DNA from: Trileptium ribeirensis
Taxonomy: Eukaryota; Nematoda; Enoplea; Enoplida; Thoracostomopsidae
Assembly (NCBI GenBank): GCA_030248225.1
Contig: JASANE010030034.1
Location: 1-64,000 of the forward strand
Length of the DNA stretch: 64,000 nt
Reading direction: 5' to 3'
Part shown: positions 11,040 through 23,700 of the stretch, one piece after another
Position numbering within the stretch: the stretch's first letter is position 1
Layout: the number at the start of each line of letters is the position of its first letter
Notes under the pieces: generated by a model
Seen by the model: the letters and a program-made list of their open reading frames with translations, nothing else
What the model was told of the DNA's origin: nothing
Databases searched by the model: none
Translations under genes and position numbers: made by a program

Positions 11040-11875
11040 TATTTCGTACGAGGTTGAGTAAAGTTTTGCTGCAACGGCGTATCGAATCCAAATCGTTCGG
11101 ATGCGAGCCTGGTTGAAATTGGGAGAGGTCGATCAGTGTGGTCCCGCCCGCCCGCGCTATTTCGTAGCAACGTGTTTTAGTTGTGTAAGGAAGCTCGCAA
11201 ACCGACAGACGAAGAACATACGTGCTACGAACACCCGATAAATTATGTTAGTGTATTGTTGAAATTGGGAGAGGTCGATCAGTGGGGTCCCGTCCGCCCG
11301 CGCTATTTCGTAGCAACGTGTGATAGTTGTGTAAGGAAGCTCGCAAACCGACAGACGAACAACATACGTGCTACGAACACCCGATAAATTATGTTAGTGT
11401 ATTGTTGAAATTGGGAGAGATCGATCAGTGGGGTCCCGTCCGCCCGCGCTATTTCGTAGCAACGTGTTTTAGTTGTGTAAGGAAGCTCGCAAACCGACAG
11501 ACGAACAACATACATGCTACGAACACCCGATAAATTATGTTTGTGTATTGTTGAAATTGGGAGAGGTCGATCAGTGGGGTCCCGTCCGCCCGCGCTATTT
11601 CGTAGCAACGTGTTATAGTTGTGTAAGGAAGCTCGCAAACCGACAGACGAACAACATACGTGCTACGAACACCCGATAAATTATGTTAGTGTATTGTTGA
11701 AATTGGGAGAGGTCGATCAGTGGGGTCCCGCCCGACCGCGCTATTTCGGAGCAACGTGTTTTAGTTGTGTAAGGAAGCTCGCAAACAGACAGACGAACAC
11801 ACGTGCTGCGAACACCCGATACACTATGTTAGTGTATTGTTTAGCAATGTACGCTGTAACAAATGTGTGACTCTA
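11040..11875 (-). mobile_element. tRNA-derived SINE with expanded 146-bp internal array
   Basis: Read on the minus strand, 11112 down to about 11040 gives AGGCTCGCATCCGAACGATTTGGATTCGAT, parallel to GAGGCTCGCACCGAAACGATGCAGGTTTAG in the SINE at 33.5-33.6 kb (both shown here as adjoining pieces of the same stretch). Upstream on the same strand the leader region has been multiplied into five 146-bp units (11113-11842). The far end (about 11830-11875) carries GTACGC and ACAAATGTGT, as in the 33.7-kb copy. The whole is best read as one SINE with an internal tandem expansion. Confidence 0.55.
11113..11842. repeat. 146-bp tandem repeat, five copies
   Basis: The motif TTGAAATTGGGAGAGGTCGA starts units at 11113, 11259, 11405, 11551 and 11697, exactly 146 bp apart. 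Each contains CGCGCTATTTCGTAGCAACG and AGCTCGCAAACCGACAGACG. ORFs of 68-83 codons in the units are identical only because the DNA repeats: 146 is not a multiple of 3 and the frame changes from unit to unit, so coding is unlikely. Confidence 0.9.
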
Positions 11876-12239
11876 TGCGTGAATAGATAAGGTTAAATCA
11901 ACAATTTCTACTTGAAAATTTTGTGGAATATCAGAAACAAAACATAGGAGCAAAAGGAAAATGAAGCACGAGAGATTTTTTAAATTTAATCTTTATGATT
12001 ATTCACCGTACTTGCTTGCCATCATTCCGATCATAATTCAAACCATAATAAGCTTCCAAACCTTGGTGTTAGACCTTTCAGTCTAGTATTAGATTCGAAG
12101 CTTATCTCATACAAATGTGTAAAAGTTAACGAATAATTATCAATTTTGGAAAATTTCGTTTACACACAGTGTTTGCATCGCGCAACAACTGCTTTTTAAT
12201 ATTTTGAAACTGCATAAAGCAATCATACAAAAATACTAA
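11876..12239. other. No gene seen
   Basis: AT-rich spacer without supported features. Confidence 0.5.
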
Positions 12240-12556
12240 TTCTAAAGCTCCGTTAACATGCTCAAACTCTTTGTTTAAGTTTTGAGCTTGAAACTTGATT
12301 GTAATTTGTAATTGCAAAATGGCTCGAATCATTATGCTTCAAGATTTGACCTCAAGTAGTTAGTTCTAAAATTTTCACGATCTATTCTGTTTCTGATGGA
12401 TTGAAGTAATATGCTATAAATGGTTAAACGCTGTTCACACTTTCATATACAAACCAAGTGCAAAAAATGCTTTCAAATCGTGATCAAAATTTGAGATAAT
12501 ATTAATTTAGCTAAGGTTGAGCTCAAATTTTGAGCAAAAAGTTTGAACGTTTGAAC
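12240..12556. mobile_element. MITE-like element with TTTGAGCTC ends
   Basis: The left arm (AAGCTCCGTTAACATGCTCAA, then GTTTTGAGCTT) is the inverted counterpart of the right arm (GAGCTCAAATTTTGAGC, then GAACGGACCTTAAC). Length about 317 bp. A related arm without a partner lies at 23949-24000, next to a SINE. No ORF. Confidence 0.55.
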
Positions 12557-13877
12557 GGACCTTAACTTGCATAAATATTATATATACTAAAAATGCACAT
12601 TTAAAACAAAATACGTGGAATGTGGAATGAAATTTCATACAGTTTAAGATTTACCACCTTGCAATTCCAATGCTTTTTAGTCATAGCAGTGGTAGTCTTG
12701 CAGTGAGAAAATACGCCGCCATAACACTGGTTTTTGTGTTAAAATATCATAAAAATACTGTAATAGCAAAGATTTTCAGGTATTTTGCTTTAAAATATTA
12801 AGTGAACGATCATGGCGGTTTTTAATACAAATTGAAGCAAATTATTAAATTTTTTGTTAATGTATTTCGCTTCCAACAATACATACCTAAGCCAGTGTTT
12901 TAGAGAAGATAAGTTAACTTGTTTCGATATAGAAAAATTAGATGTTTAAGCAAACGTATATATGCATCATCAATTTTCAGATTAGCTTATGTAAGTGTCA
13001 CAATGCGTAGAACAGAATCAAGAAGCATAAAATATATTTTGAAAAATTAACGCATATGCAACGTACTACAGCGCATTTTTAAAGCAAAATCACAAGCTCA
13101 AATAACTAACAGCATCACATTGTTGTCGGTAATAAATGCAAAACTCAGTAAGAAAAGTCATTATCGTAGACTGATTGTACGAAAGGATTTTCATGTCAAT
13201 ATCAATCATTTTACGTTGTTGGTTCACCGCATGAAATCAATTTTGCGCTCACCGCTGCCTGCTCTCTGCATGAGTCAAACGAAACTAACATTAAACTCTA
13301 ACTAACAACCACACACACACACAAGACCCCCAAGTGAAGCACTTAGAGACGACAACAGCGACTGAAGCCAAACGAGAATAAGGTTTTAGTAGAGTAACGT
13401 ATTAACGTTTGGACGAACCACCCACTGGCTCTTCACAAATTGTAAAATCTTTCTTTTTTTGGTTTGAATCGAAAATTCTCTTCTCTGAAAAATTATATGC
13501 ATACAGACTGCTTACTAGCTGACACAGTACGAAAATAATGCAGTATGTATTTATAACTATTGACTGATTAGATTTATTGTTATTGTAGATGCAATATTTT
13601 TAGACTAGCTAATGGACTAACGTTTATATAACGCGCTATAAGCCGAATAATTATAAATATATATAAATTTTATATTTTTTTATCAAAATTATTGCTGATT
13701 CTGTTATATATTTTTGTATTATAGTTCTTGATAAGTAATATATAGAAAAATATTTATATATATATATATAGAAAAAGTGTAAATAAATCATTATATTCAT
13801 TATTATTATTATTATTATTACTATATAATCATTAGTCGATCGAATATTGCGTCGTGTTTCATGCTGTGGCGCTCGTA
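12557..13877. other. Non-coding, very AT-rich region upstream of the ZIC gene
   Basis: No recognisable coding. Contains a CA run (about 13308-13321), TA runs (about 13755-13770) and an ATT microsatellite (about 13800-13821) directly before the first ZIC exon. The promoter or 5' UTR is presumably here, but no TATA box or initiator can be singled out in such AT-rich DNA. Confidence 0.45.
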
Positions 13878-14776
13878 ATGCAAGAACAAAATCCATTAAC
13901 AACGCTGTTTCAACGACAGCGACAGCAGCAAACTTTCGACGAAGAGACATCACAGCTGCAGTCAACTACTTCTTTGCTTGAATCAGCAAAAGCTGGAGTT
14001 TCGCTAACATCAGGAGGTGGCGGTATATTAAGCAGCAACGATGGGACAAGTTTAGTTTGTCGTACAAAAGCAACTACTTCCAACGGTGAGCATTGTCAGC
14101 ATGACAGCAACTGCAGCAGCGGCAACAACAACAACAACAGCGATAATGATAGTAATCATTGCAGTTCAACATCAAACCCACGTCAGGTTAACCACCAGCA
14201 ACAACATATTGTCACACGTAATAGCAGTGGTAATAATCAAGCTTCAACAACAGCAATTAATGCCGAAAATATTTGTAAAGATACTACCCCTAATAACGAG
14301 ATTAATAACAATATTAATAGTAACAATTTTAAATTCGTCAGCAATACGATTGAACCGAACAAGATCGATTCTTCGACGACAGATAGTGGAAAATATGATG
14401 ATCCAACTATTCTTTCTGTTGATCCTGGCGTCCAACCGGCGTCGATCACAGCTTACAATAGTTATATTTTGTCAGCAACTGGATTTGTTCCGCCCGCTGA
14501 GCACAATGTCTTTATTAGCAGCGGTGGTGGTAATAGTGTCCTGGAATCAGGAAATTCCCCGAACACATTTCCACAATATTCATCTGCGACACCAGTTCCC
14601 GGTTATATCCCACTATATTCCCAAACAGCCGGCAGCTATCATGCTTTCAATCCGATTACTCCAAATGTTGAAAATTCAGCAACAGATACCGATAGACAAG
14701 GAAATTGTGCGGGTGGCGAGGAATGTACAACTGTGCTGCCTGCTGCCATGACTGCAATGTATGGTCCATCCACAGC
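13878..14776 (+). CDS. zic: ZIC exon 1 (low-complexity N-terminus)
   Basis: ORF starting at ATG 13878 ([20 protein letters not shown]); an in-frame TAG at 13833 lies upstream. It is rich in Gln, Asn, Ser and Thr with opa-like CAG/CAA runs and NNNNN, then becomes P/Y/G-rich ([20 protein letters not shown]). It ends in ...YGPSTA at a donor GC|GTAAGTATC (phase 2) and fits the acceptor at 22078. Assignment to the ZIC gene rests on strand, phase and composition; no finger is in this exon and transcript evidence would be needed. Confidence 0.65.
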
Positions 14777-17700
14777 GTAAGTATCAATTTTTGAACCCGT
14801 AAAATTTTTATTTTTTTATTGTCTTATTTTAAGACGGCAACAATTTTTTTACAAACTGAATTTTCAAATGTCTAACGATAGACAAGGAAATGATGCGGGT
14901 GACGAGGAATGCACAACTGTGCTGCCTGCTGCCATGACTACAATGTATGGTCCATTGACAGCGTAAGTATCAATTTTTGAACCAATAAAATTTTTATATT
15001 TTTATTGTCTTATTTTAAGACGGCAACAATTTTTTTACAAACTGAATTTTCAAATGTCTAACGATAGACAAGGAAATGGTGCGGGTGACGAGGAATGTAC
15101 AACTGTGCTGCCTGATGCCATGACTCCAATGTATGGTTCATCCACAGCGTAAGTATCAATTTTTGAACCAGTAAAATTTTTATTTTTTATTGTCTTATTT
15201 TAAGACGGCAAACAATTTTTTAACAAACTGAATTTTCAAATGTCTAGTTTTAATCAAAACACAAGAAGTTTTTTTTGTGTTTGATTGACTCTGAAACCCA
15301 AACTTAACTCAATAGATGTACGTACAATGAACCTAAATAAGTAATATAAAATGATGTGACTAAAACCCAGAAATTTCTTCAAATCAGTGACCTTTAAATT
15401 CATTACTCCGTAGATATTTAGTTACCTATGCTATAAATTTCAGGGTTAGTTCATAGAACATTGTGATTCAGCTAAACTTTACCCCAATCATTTTATGCTA
15501 AGATTAAGAGCTTTTTACTACAGATTGTATTATTTTGTTTTGTTTGTAACAATATTCAAAATCCACATCGGCATTTCACAATGTTTCTTGATCTTTGATT
15601 CTAGATAATCTATATACGTTTTTGTTGGAAACACATATGCACTTCACTCTCGTGATATTATTTTACCGTTACTCTATAGCATAGCATAAGTGGGAGAGGG
15701 GTATTACCTTTCGGAGGCGTCAGACAACAACCGTCGACGCGAAGCGCCTATCCCCCCTGGCAGGTACACCCACCCCCGTCTCTGACGGTTCCCCCGTCCC
15801 ATTGCCGCGCCGACATGCTGATCCCCGATAGTAAGGCGTAGGGATTCGCCACTACCCCCTCTCCCGAGAACACGGTTAACGGATACCCACATGGCACCTA
15901 GGATCTTGCCCATATATGTTACATAGCCTCGACATTACAACAAGTTAATACTGAGACTTATTGCAAATCTTTGATTTCGAATAAATACAAAGTGTAAATA
16001 GATGCTTTCGCCTAATCACAAGCTTCATAAAAATTCCTATAAAACCAGTTTAGCGTTCTCCAATATGTCATATATAGAGTTTGATACATGGCTTTTTGCA
16101 GGGTATATTCTTTAAAAAAAATTTGAGCTGCCTATAGGTAGCCTTTAGCAGGGGCAGTTTCAATATAATAACCATTGTCCAAGTTTTCATGGCTATATAG
16201 TTTCTTTTAGAAAATTTATATAACTTAAAGTTATATACCCATACTCTATATATAAAATTATATATACTTAAAGTCATATATACTCTTACAATAACTAATA
16301 TATTCACGACTATACAGTTTTTTTATATATACTTTCTTAAAGCAAACTTTCACGCATCACATTTAACCATTTACTACTCAGTATATTCATTCAGTTATCT
16401 TGTTTTGACGTCTGAATTATAATTTTTGTTCATCTCCAAAACGTATGTTAATTCCTAAATCAGATGTTAAAGCTTTCATTAGTATTATGTCACCCTCTTA
16501 GGATTTGTATGATAATTTTGATACAACTATTGTATGACATTATTTTGCCACAATATGTATAGAAATTAACACCTATAAAGGCAATTGTATTTCGAACAAA
16601 TCCATAATTTTTACCAATTTGTACGTTAGCGTATCACAGCGTCTACATAAGTTGTGACACATTAACCACAACAAATGTATGAAACCTTATTTCTCGGTTA
16701 CATCTGGTGTTCTACAAGGAAGTGTCCTCGGACCAACATTATTCTTGTTATATATAAATGATATTGCTGATGACTTGTCTAATGTGTTTTGTAAAATATA
16801 TGCGGATGATGTAAAATTATACGTACATTGTACTCCGACGGACAGTGATAGTGCAAAAATATATTTGCAAGACGCACATTTACTCGTATCAAATGCTGGT
16901 CTAAAAATGACAGCTTCCCATATCTGCGACAAAATGCAAATTTTTTTCTCTTGGGAACAGTAACCGAATCAGTAAATATTTTAATGACGGGTACCTTGTA
17001 CCACATGCATTTAAATACAATGATTTAGGTGTTTTTATTAGTAAAAATTTAAAAAGCACCTCTCATTGCAGGGAAATTTCAGTTAAAGCATACTGCATCA
17101 TAAATATATTATTCCGCTGTTTCACGACAACAGACTGCTCTGTTATGATTCGCGTATACATTTCGTACGTAAAACCAGTATTAGAATACGCGTGTCCGGT
17201 TTAGTCGCCATGCTGTCTTGGAGATATTGATATGATCGCACGAGTACAACGCCATTTTACACGACGACTTTTCGCTAGGCTTAGACGGCATATAGATTAT
17301 GCTGAAAGGATTAAGAAACTTAATCTTGCACCACTAGAACTACGGAAGTTACAGTTTGACCTAATAATGGTATATAAAATACTTCATAATGAAATCGACA
17401 CTTGTCGTGATATATTTCATGTGTCCGCTGTAACGATCACTAGAGAACATGCCAAAAAGCTGGTCAAAATGAAATTTAAGATTAACACATTAAAACACTC
17501 ACTTGCAACAAGGGTTATTAATGCGTGGAATTCGCTCCCAGAATCTCTAGGTAACAAAAATCTTGTGAACGCTCCAAGCGCTAAACAATTCAAATACTTG
17601 CTTAAACAGGTTGTCCTAACTCGTTTTTTACGTTATGACAGACAGATATAGTCAGTTGTCAGAAGGAAAACCGTAACTGATTAGTCTTTATTGGTTGACA

Positions 17701-20700
17701 CAATCGTATATTATACTTAATACAAAATTATATGAAAATTCATATATTTAATATATTTAATTTCATACAAACAAGTATAGAATACGTATATTATTTTTCA
17801 TACAAATATATATTTACATTGATATGTTGTATATATTGCGTTTCATACATCTTATGTTTTGCGCTTGGTGTAAAATATGATAAAATATGCAATGATTCAT
17901 ACGTTACGCTGTTTATTTCATACGATAAAGTCATAAAGTTCAATCAACTACGATTGTATTTTTTATACAAAACGAATTTGAAAATTCCGACAGAAGACAA
18001 AAGCGCTGTGTTAAATTCCATATATAATTGTTTTGATATTTATACATTTCAAATGCATGAACTGTCGCACAAACAATGTGTATGAAATCAGACCACACAA
18101 ATAATGTATGACGCAGTACGCATATATGTATGGCGTATAATAGCTATTTCTAAGAGGGCATATTACTTTAGTAAATATACCAAGGTGAGCGTATCGTGTA
18201 CGACTCCATTGTACAATGACAACACAGTTTTTTTGCGAAAATTCCTAGTAGACAGTCGTTTTAAGCAGGGGTAGTAGCCCCTCATCGTGTTGGGTTAGCA
18301 TAGATTGCTCTCTATTACTTTCGCTAATAAGTGAAAAAGTAGAAAGGGTATTGATTAAGCCAAGAATTGTTTTATAGAAATCCTAATTGTAAATTTAGGG
18401 CACTGAAATAGTCACATATGCTCATGGAGGGTTGGGGGTTACTCCATGAGGCTATGAGTTTCCCTACCCATCTCCCGTGGTCTCGGCTGGCCGCTTCTCT
18501 CCCTGACAGATGGTCCAACCTCTCAGCCCCACTGACAGTATGACAGTAGCAACAGGCGCCGAACATATAGGCGGCACCTATGGCGCACCATCAGGACCCG
18601 GGTACCCTTTGGGTCTTGGGACCTCGGATCTATCATGCTGAAATAGTATAGGACACACCACTACCAAGTGTACTAGGTGTAACAGTTGGATCCGCGTTTT
18701 CAGGCTTTATGTTTCACAGCACTATCGGATGTTATGCACTATTTGTTCTATAGGCGTTAGCGTGTTCCTATGTTCCAAACCGGTTCTATACACACCTAAT
18801 TTGTACTGGCAAGTCTAAGCTGAAGTCCTGGCAAGATTTTTCACATCAAAATGGTGTGCAAATAATAATCGATCTTTGACATTCCAAAAGCAAGTCAGAT
18901 AACAATAAATGATGATATATCTGCATAAAAAGTTTAGCTGAGCTTTTGCTCCAGCTGTATATACATGTTTATTTGAGAAAAATCAAATCCTAAATACTTA
19001 TTGTCGAAATTTAAAATTTATAAAATTACCACTTAACCGAAAAAACTTTGAACTGTGGAAAAACGCTGTCAGTATATATATGTACATATAATCGTTTTCA
19101 TTTAATAATTAGCATAATAAAATGTAAAACATAGCATCTTTGGCTCAGTAGATTTAATTACTTGGCCTCAGCATGAGTCTCATATTACAATGGACAATAT
19201 TGGTTTTTTTTAAACGTGTGATTTAATTTTCATCGTTCACTATTTGAATTTTGCGATGTACTCAGCATGACTGTTGCAGCAGTCAGGGTGTCTAGATCTA
19301 GATGATGTTGCTAGCATTGTTACTAACATTTAACAATATTATGGCTCAAAATTAAGGCACTAAACTGACTGTGTCCTGGTCGTTAAAATTTTGATTCAAC
19401 TTTGTAGCAACGCTTATAGTAGCAATCACTAGTATATTCGACAGGGTTTTTTAGTGTACATGGCACACCACACAGGTATACGTTACCTTGCCAGATTTCT
19501 TAATAAACACGAATTGTACCGATCAATGATAGATACTTCTCAATCTTGTTTTATCATGCTCAGCTTTTGATATGGGTACCCAATATGTGCCTTAAAGTTT
19601 GGTCTGTTTACGTAACGTTGTTAGCAGTTTCTGTTACGTAGTGCACAATACTGTTATATGACAATACGTATTATAAGCACGCAGATAATTGCACAGTATT
19701 CTGTTTTGTTACGTCGTTCTATTGCGAAAATGTTTATAAATTGAAAAACCGCTTTGATATAGCTATTTTTTAAACAATTCCTGGAAGCACTCGTAGTTTG
19801 TTCATTATTATTACACTTAAAATAAGGTTTCCATGAAATTTAAAAGCAGTTTCTTTGAATTAGGCAGCAGTACTTATTCTTTTAATTCAAAGAATATTCC
19901 TTGAAATTTCAAAGAATTATCTTTTAAAGAATTACATATCTTTGAATTTTCATATATAATTCTTTGAAATTTCAAGGCATATTCCTTGTATTTTAAAAGA
20001 AAATGTGGTGGTGTAAAATTCAAAGAAATTTCTTTTAAATTTCATGGAAATTATTTTGAGTGTACTTGGAATAAAAATTGATTTGTGTCGTTAAATGGTA
20101 TTCAAAAATTTTTTTAATTAATCCTTTACTATTTAGTACCGGTCGGTCCGTGAATTATTTTACAATGCGAAGTATCCTTTTGACTCATTTTGCTATCATA
20201 GTGCTCCGTTTGCAGACGCGATGTTATTTTATCGCTTTTGAATGATATCCTATTATATATCTATGAAAAAACTGCTCCAACATAGTGAACACTCAAAATG
20301 TTTACGCTAAATATTTAGCAATATTATGCTATTTTTAAGCAAAACTATACTAAATATGTTGCAGTCTTTAAGCTTTGCTAAACATTAAGTGGGAACTTAT
20401 GCTACTTTTTCGTATAACTATGCTAATGGTTCAGCATAATTGTGCTGGATGAAATTTTTAACTTTTAAGTTACTTAAGTTATTTAGCATAGTTTTACTTA
20501 AATGTCAGGTGGCATTAATAAAGCGTACTATTAAGCCTCAATGTTTGCTAAATGTTGGCATTAAGCATAATTATGCTTAAAATTATGGACAGTTACGCAG
20601 GTTTTTATTAAGTATAAAACCATGTTAAATACATTAAGCATAAGTATGTTCTGCCCAGTAGCTTGCATTAAGAGGTTTAAAGTTAATCGATCCGCGTTTG

Positions 20701-23700
20701 ACTTATCGGCTTGTATTTTTATACCAAGTATAAATTGCTACATATTATAAAGAGTTAATAATAGCAAGTCAGAATAAAGAGCATATTTTAACCAGAGGTG
20801 GAAACGCTCTCGAAACCATCAGTTTATATTAGACAATGGAAATTTTCTGTCCTGACTATGTTTTGTGCAATAGCTTATATTAAGATTTTAAAATTAATCG
20901 AACCGCGTCTGAGTTATCGGCTTGGCATGAGTTTATTTTTATACCCAATATAAACTGATACATATTATAAAGAGTTAATAATAGCAAGTCAGAATAAAGA
21001 GCATATTTTAGCCTGAAATGAATAAGTTCTCGAAACTATTAGTTTCTGTCAGACGAAATTTTCTGTTCTGAGTATGTTCTGTGCAGTAGCTTGCATTTAG
21101 ATTTTTAAAATTAATCGACCCGCGTCTGAGTTATCGGCGTGGCATGAGTTTATTTTTATACCGAATATAAATTGATACATCTTATAAAGAGTTAATAATA
21201 GAAAGTCAGAATAAACAGTATATTTTAGCCTGAAATGAAAAGTTCTCGAAACAATTATTTTCTATTTGAACATGGAAATATTAAGGATTTCATAATTAAA
21301 ATAATTCCACCAAAATTTATACCATAGAAGTCGATGTTCTTCCACGGCAGGACAGAGTAACAAGTTAGATTCTTGTAGTCAACATACCATGCTCTCATAT
21401 TTATTCAACGTATATACTTGAGTTACGGCAGTCATCTTTTTATATAATTTCAGGAATATTAGATTGAGTAGAGTTGTTTGTCCGCAACATCACAAGCATA
21501 CATGCTCAAGGCATGAGGTCCTGGGGCGGTGCCAGGGCGTCGGGGGTTGTCATTGGGTCGGCTAAGGGGGAATGGAGGTTGGGGCACCTGCGAAAACGGT
21601 GGCTCCAACGCCATAGAAGGTAAGGCCTAAACCCTATGAGCATGTATGATCACAACCAAATATCTGTCAACTACTGTCATTTGTGCAACTTAACTAAGGA
21701 AGCCTATATAGTAAGAATTTGATGCCCTTCGTAGGGTTAAGAAGATAAAGAGTTAAAAAAGTAATTAGATATTCGTTAAATCAGCAGATTAGGGTTACCC
21801 TATGGATGGGGAATTGTGCAGCGTATCAGCTAGCCCAAAATTTTTCATGTTCAATTACAGTACTACATCATTATGTCTTGTTTCACTGTAGGATCATATA
21901 TAACATATATAACTTTCACTTTGGTTACATAAGTATAAGTTTACAATTAGGATACTATAAGTCTTCTCGTCTGCAAAAGAATTTATAATTTTCTGTTAGA
22001 AATTTCGCAGACGTTTTCCAATAGATAATAGGGTTTGCTACTTTACTTTTAGTACTTGTATCTGTGAAATTTTTTAGATATACTTCATGCTTTACCACAC
22101 GAAAAGATATAATTGACAGGCAGCCGGCTCCGACTGTTTCCTATGACGCAGCTGAGACTTCAATGGTTCCAAATCCGATTTGCGACGACAACAGCGATGT
22201 ATACCGAGGTACATCAACATCTTCAAGCTACGCTGCGGCACTGCTGTCGGCAACTAGTTCATCATATTCGGACAATTATTCTCCTCCAGTTAATCTAAAT
22301 TCTATATCTGCTATGTCAAACAAACCGAGTTCGTTTTTTAGTTCCAGCGCAACACATGGCAGTATTCAACCATTTAGCCTCTCGAATCACACTGCTATAG
22401 CAGCTTGTAGCTCTGTCGGACGTCCGTGCTTTGATCCGAATACAACATCAGGGTTAGATATGTCCGGTATTTACAGCAACCCAACAACAGCTCAGCCGAA
22501 CACTTGTGTTGCCGCAGTAGCAACGGATATGCTTTATCAATCCAGATGTTATGGGACAGTTCCCGAAAGTCAGCGTAACAATACTTACAATAATTATTCT
22601 CCGTTTGTTCCGACAAATATAGCACCAGCTCAATGGCCAAATTTCAAAACCTCGGAGTATCCATTACTGCCACCTTCAGGCCGTTTCAGCACAACACATC
22701 CAGGCCATGTCACCCATCCACTTGCGTCATCGTATTTCCCACATCCACCATTTCTTCGCTACATGAGGCCGTCTCAGGTTCGTGAAATAACTTGTCTATG
22801 GATTGATCAGTATCCACCGAACACGTACGGAAACGCCTTTGGACCCGTCGGTACTCATCTACAGCCAAGGTTGCTATCTGGTTCAAATGATTTATCAAGC
22901 GGTCGAGCGAAGAAACCTTGCGGTCGGTTGTTCCACAGTCTGCAGGAAATTGTTACCCATTTGAGTGTTGATCACCTTGGCGGTCCTGAGTGTACAAACC
23001 ACGCTTGTTTTTGGAAGGTATGTAGTCCGCTTAAAGTAAATTTTAATTTCCTTATTCCGTGTATTTAAAAGTTATATGTAAATTTCGAGGTGAATTATTT
23101 TCGAAATCAAATTTATTGCTATATATAGTTGGTAACTGTTAAGGTAACTAAATGTAAACTATGTAGTAAGGTTAACTAACTTTAGCACTAGGAAGGATTC
23201 GAAGCATAAATGGATTTGCATACAATTTTAGGGTTGATCCGTTCGTATTTTGTCGTTTTAAGGTCAGATGGCGTGCGAATTTCCAGGTCCGACCTATCTT
23301 GATTACAGTATCTAAAGATGGAAATGCTGTATTTGTCTGATATTCACAATGAAAACGCATTGCTGGGACGTTCTTAGCTTCACATTGAAGTCGATTTGAG
23401 TTGTTTGAATTGAAGTTGGTTTTATAAAAAGAACCACATTGAGAGAGTGGAAGACTCAAAAATTGTGTAGGAATGAAAAATTTTCTTGAACACAGACGTT
23501 TATGAACCGACCAGAGCCCAACGCATAATTTGTTGAGCTCACTACTAGATCCACTCTAATGGCGCTGGATAACTAATATGGTATAATTTAATGTTACCAT
23601 CTAATATTTCAAGCCTAACCATATTTAAGTTATTTGCAACATAATGCATATTTCTAAAATGCGTGAACCTCCAACATACACTATAAAAGGTTAATCAGAT

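Larger units (their letters stand above)
14691..15248 (+). repeat. 186-bp tandem array copying exon-1 end, donor and intron start
   Basis: Three units starting GATAGACAAGG at 14691, 14877 and 15063, exactly 186 bp apart. Each carries the last ~86 nt of exon 1, GTAAGTATC, a 57-nt intron-like stretch ending TTATTTTAAG, and ACGGCAACAA to ATGTCTAAC. The third unit ends in ATGTCTAG and has an extra A (CGGCAAACAA), which closes its frame. 186 is divisible by 3. Confidence 0.95.

Noticed and set aside
11181..11870. Series of 68-83 codon ORFs with identical proteins
   Set aside because: They are the 146-bp array read in successive frames; the period is not a multiple of 3, so no protein repeat is encoded.
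13651..13965. 104-codon minus-strand ORF before ZIC
   Set aside because: Runs of Ile/Tyr from AT microsatellites, no domain, overlaps the start of ZIC exon 1.
14086..14751. 221-codon ORF overlapping ZIC exon 1 in another frame
   Set aside because: Its length comes from CAA/CAG/ACA repeats being open in more than one frame; composition (poly-T, poly-I/Q) is a shadow of the real frame, which splices in phase to the finger exons.
15205..15248. Third ZIC mini-exon
   Set aside because: Acceptor is present, but an extra A after CGGCAA shifts the frame into TAA, and no donor copy follows.
17732..18085. 117-codon AT-rich ORF after the RT fragment
   Set aside because: Hydrophobic only because of AT-rich codons; no family similarity and no sign of splicing or selection.
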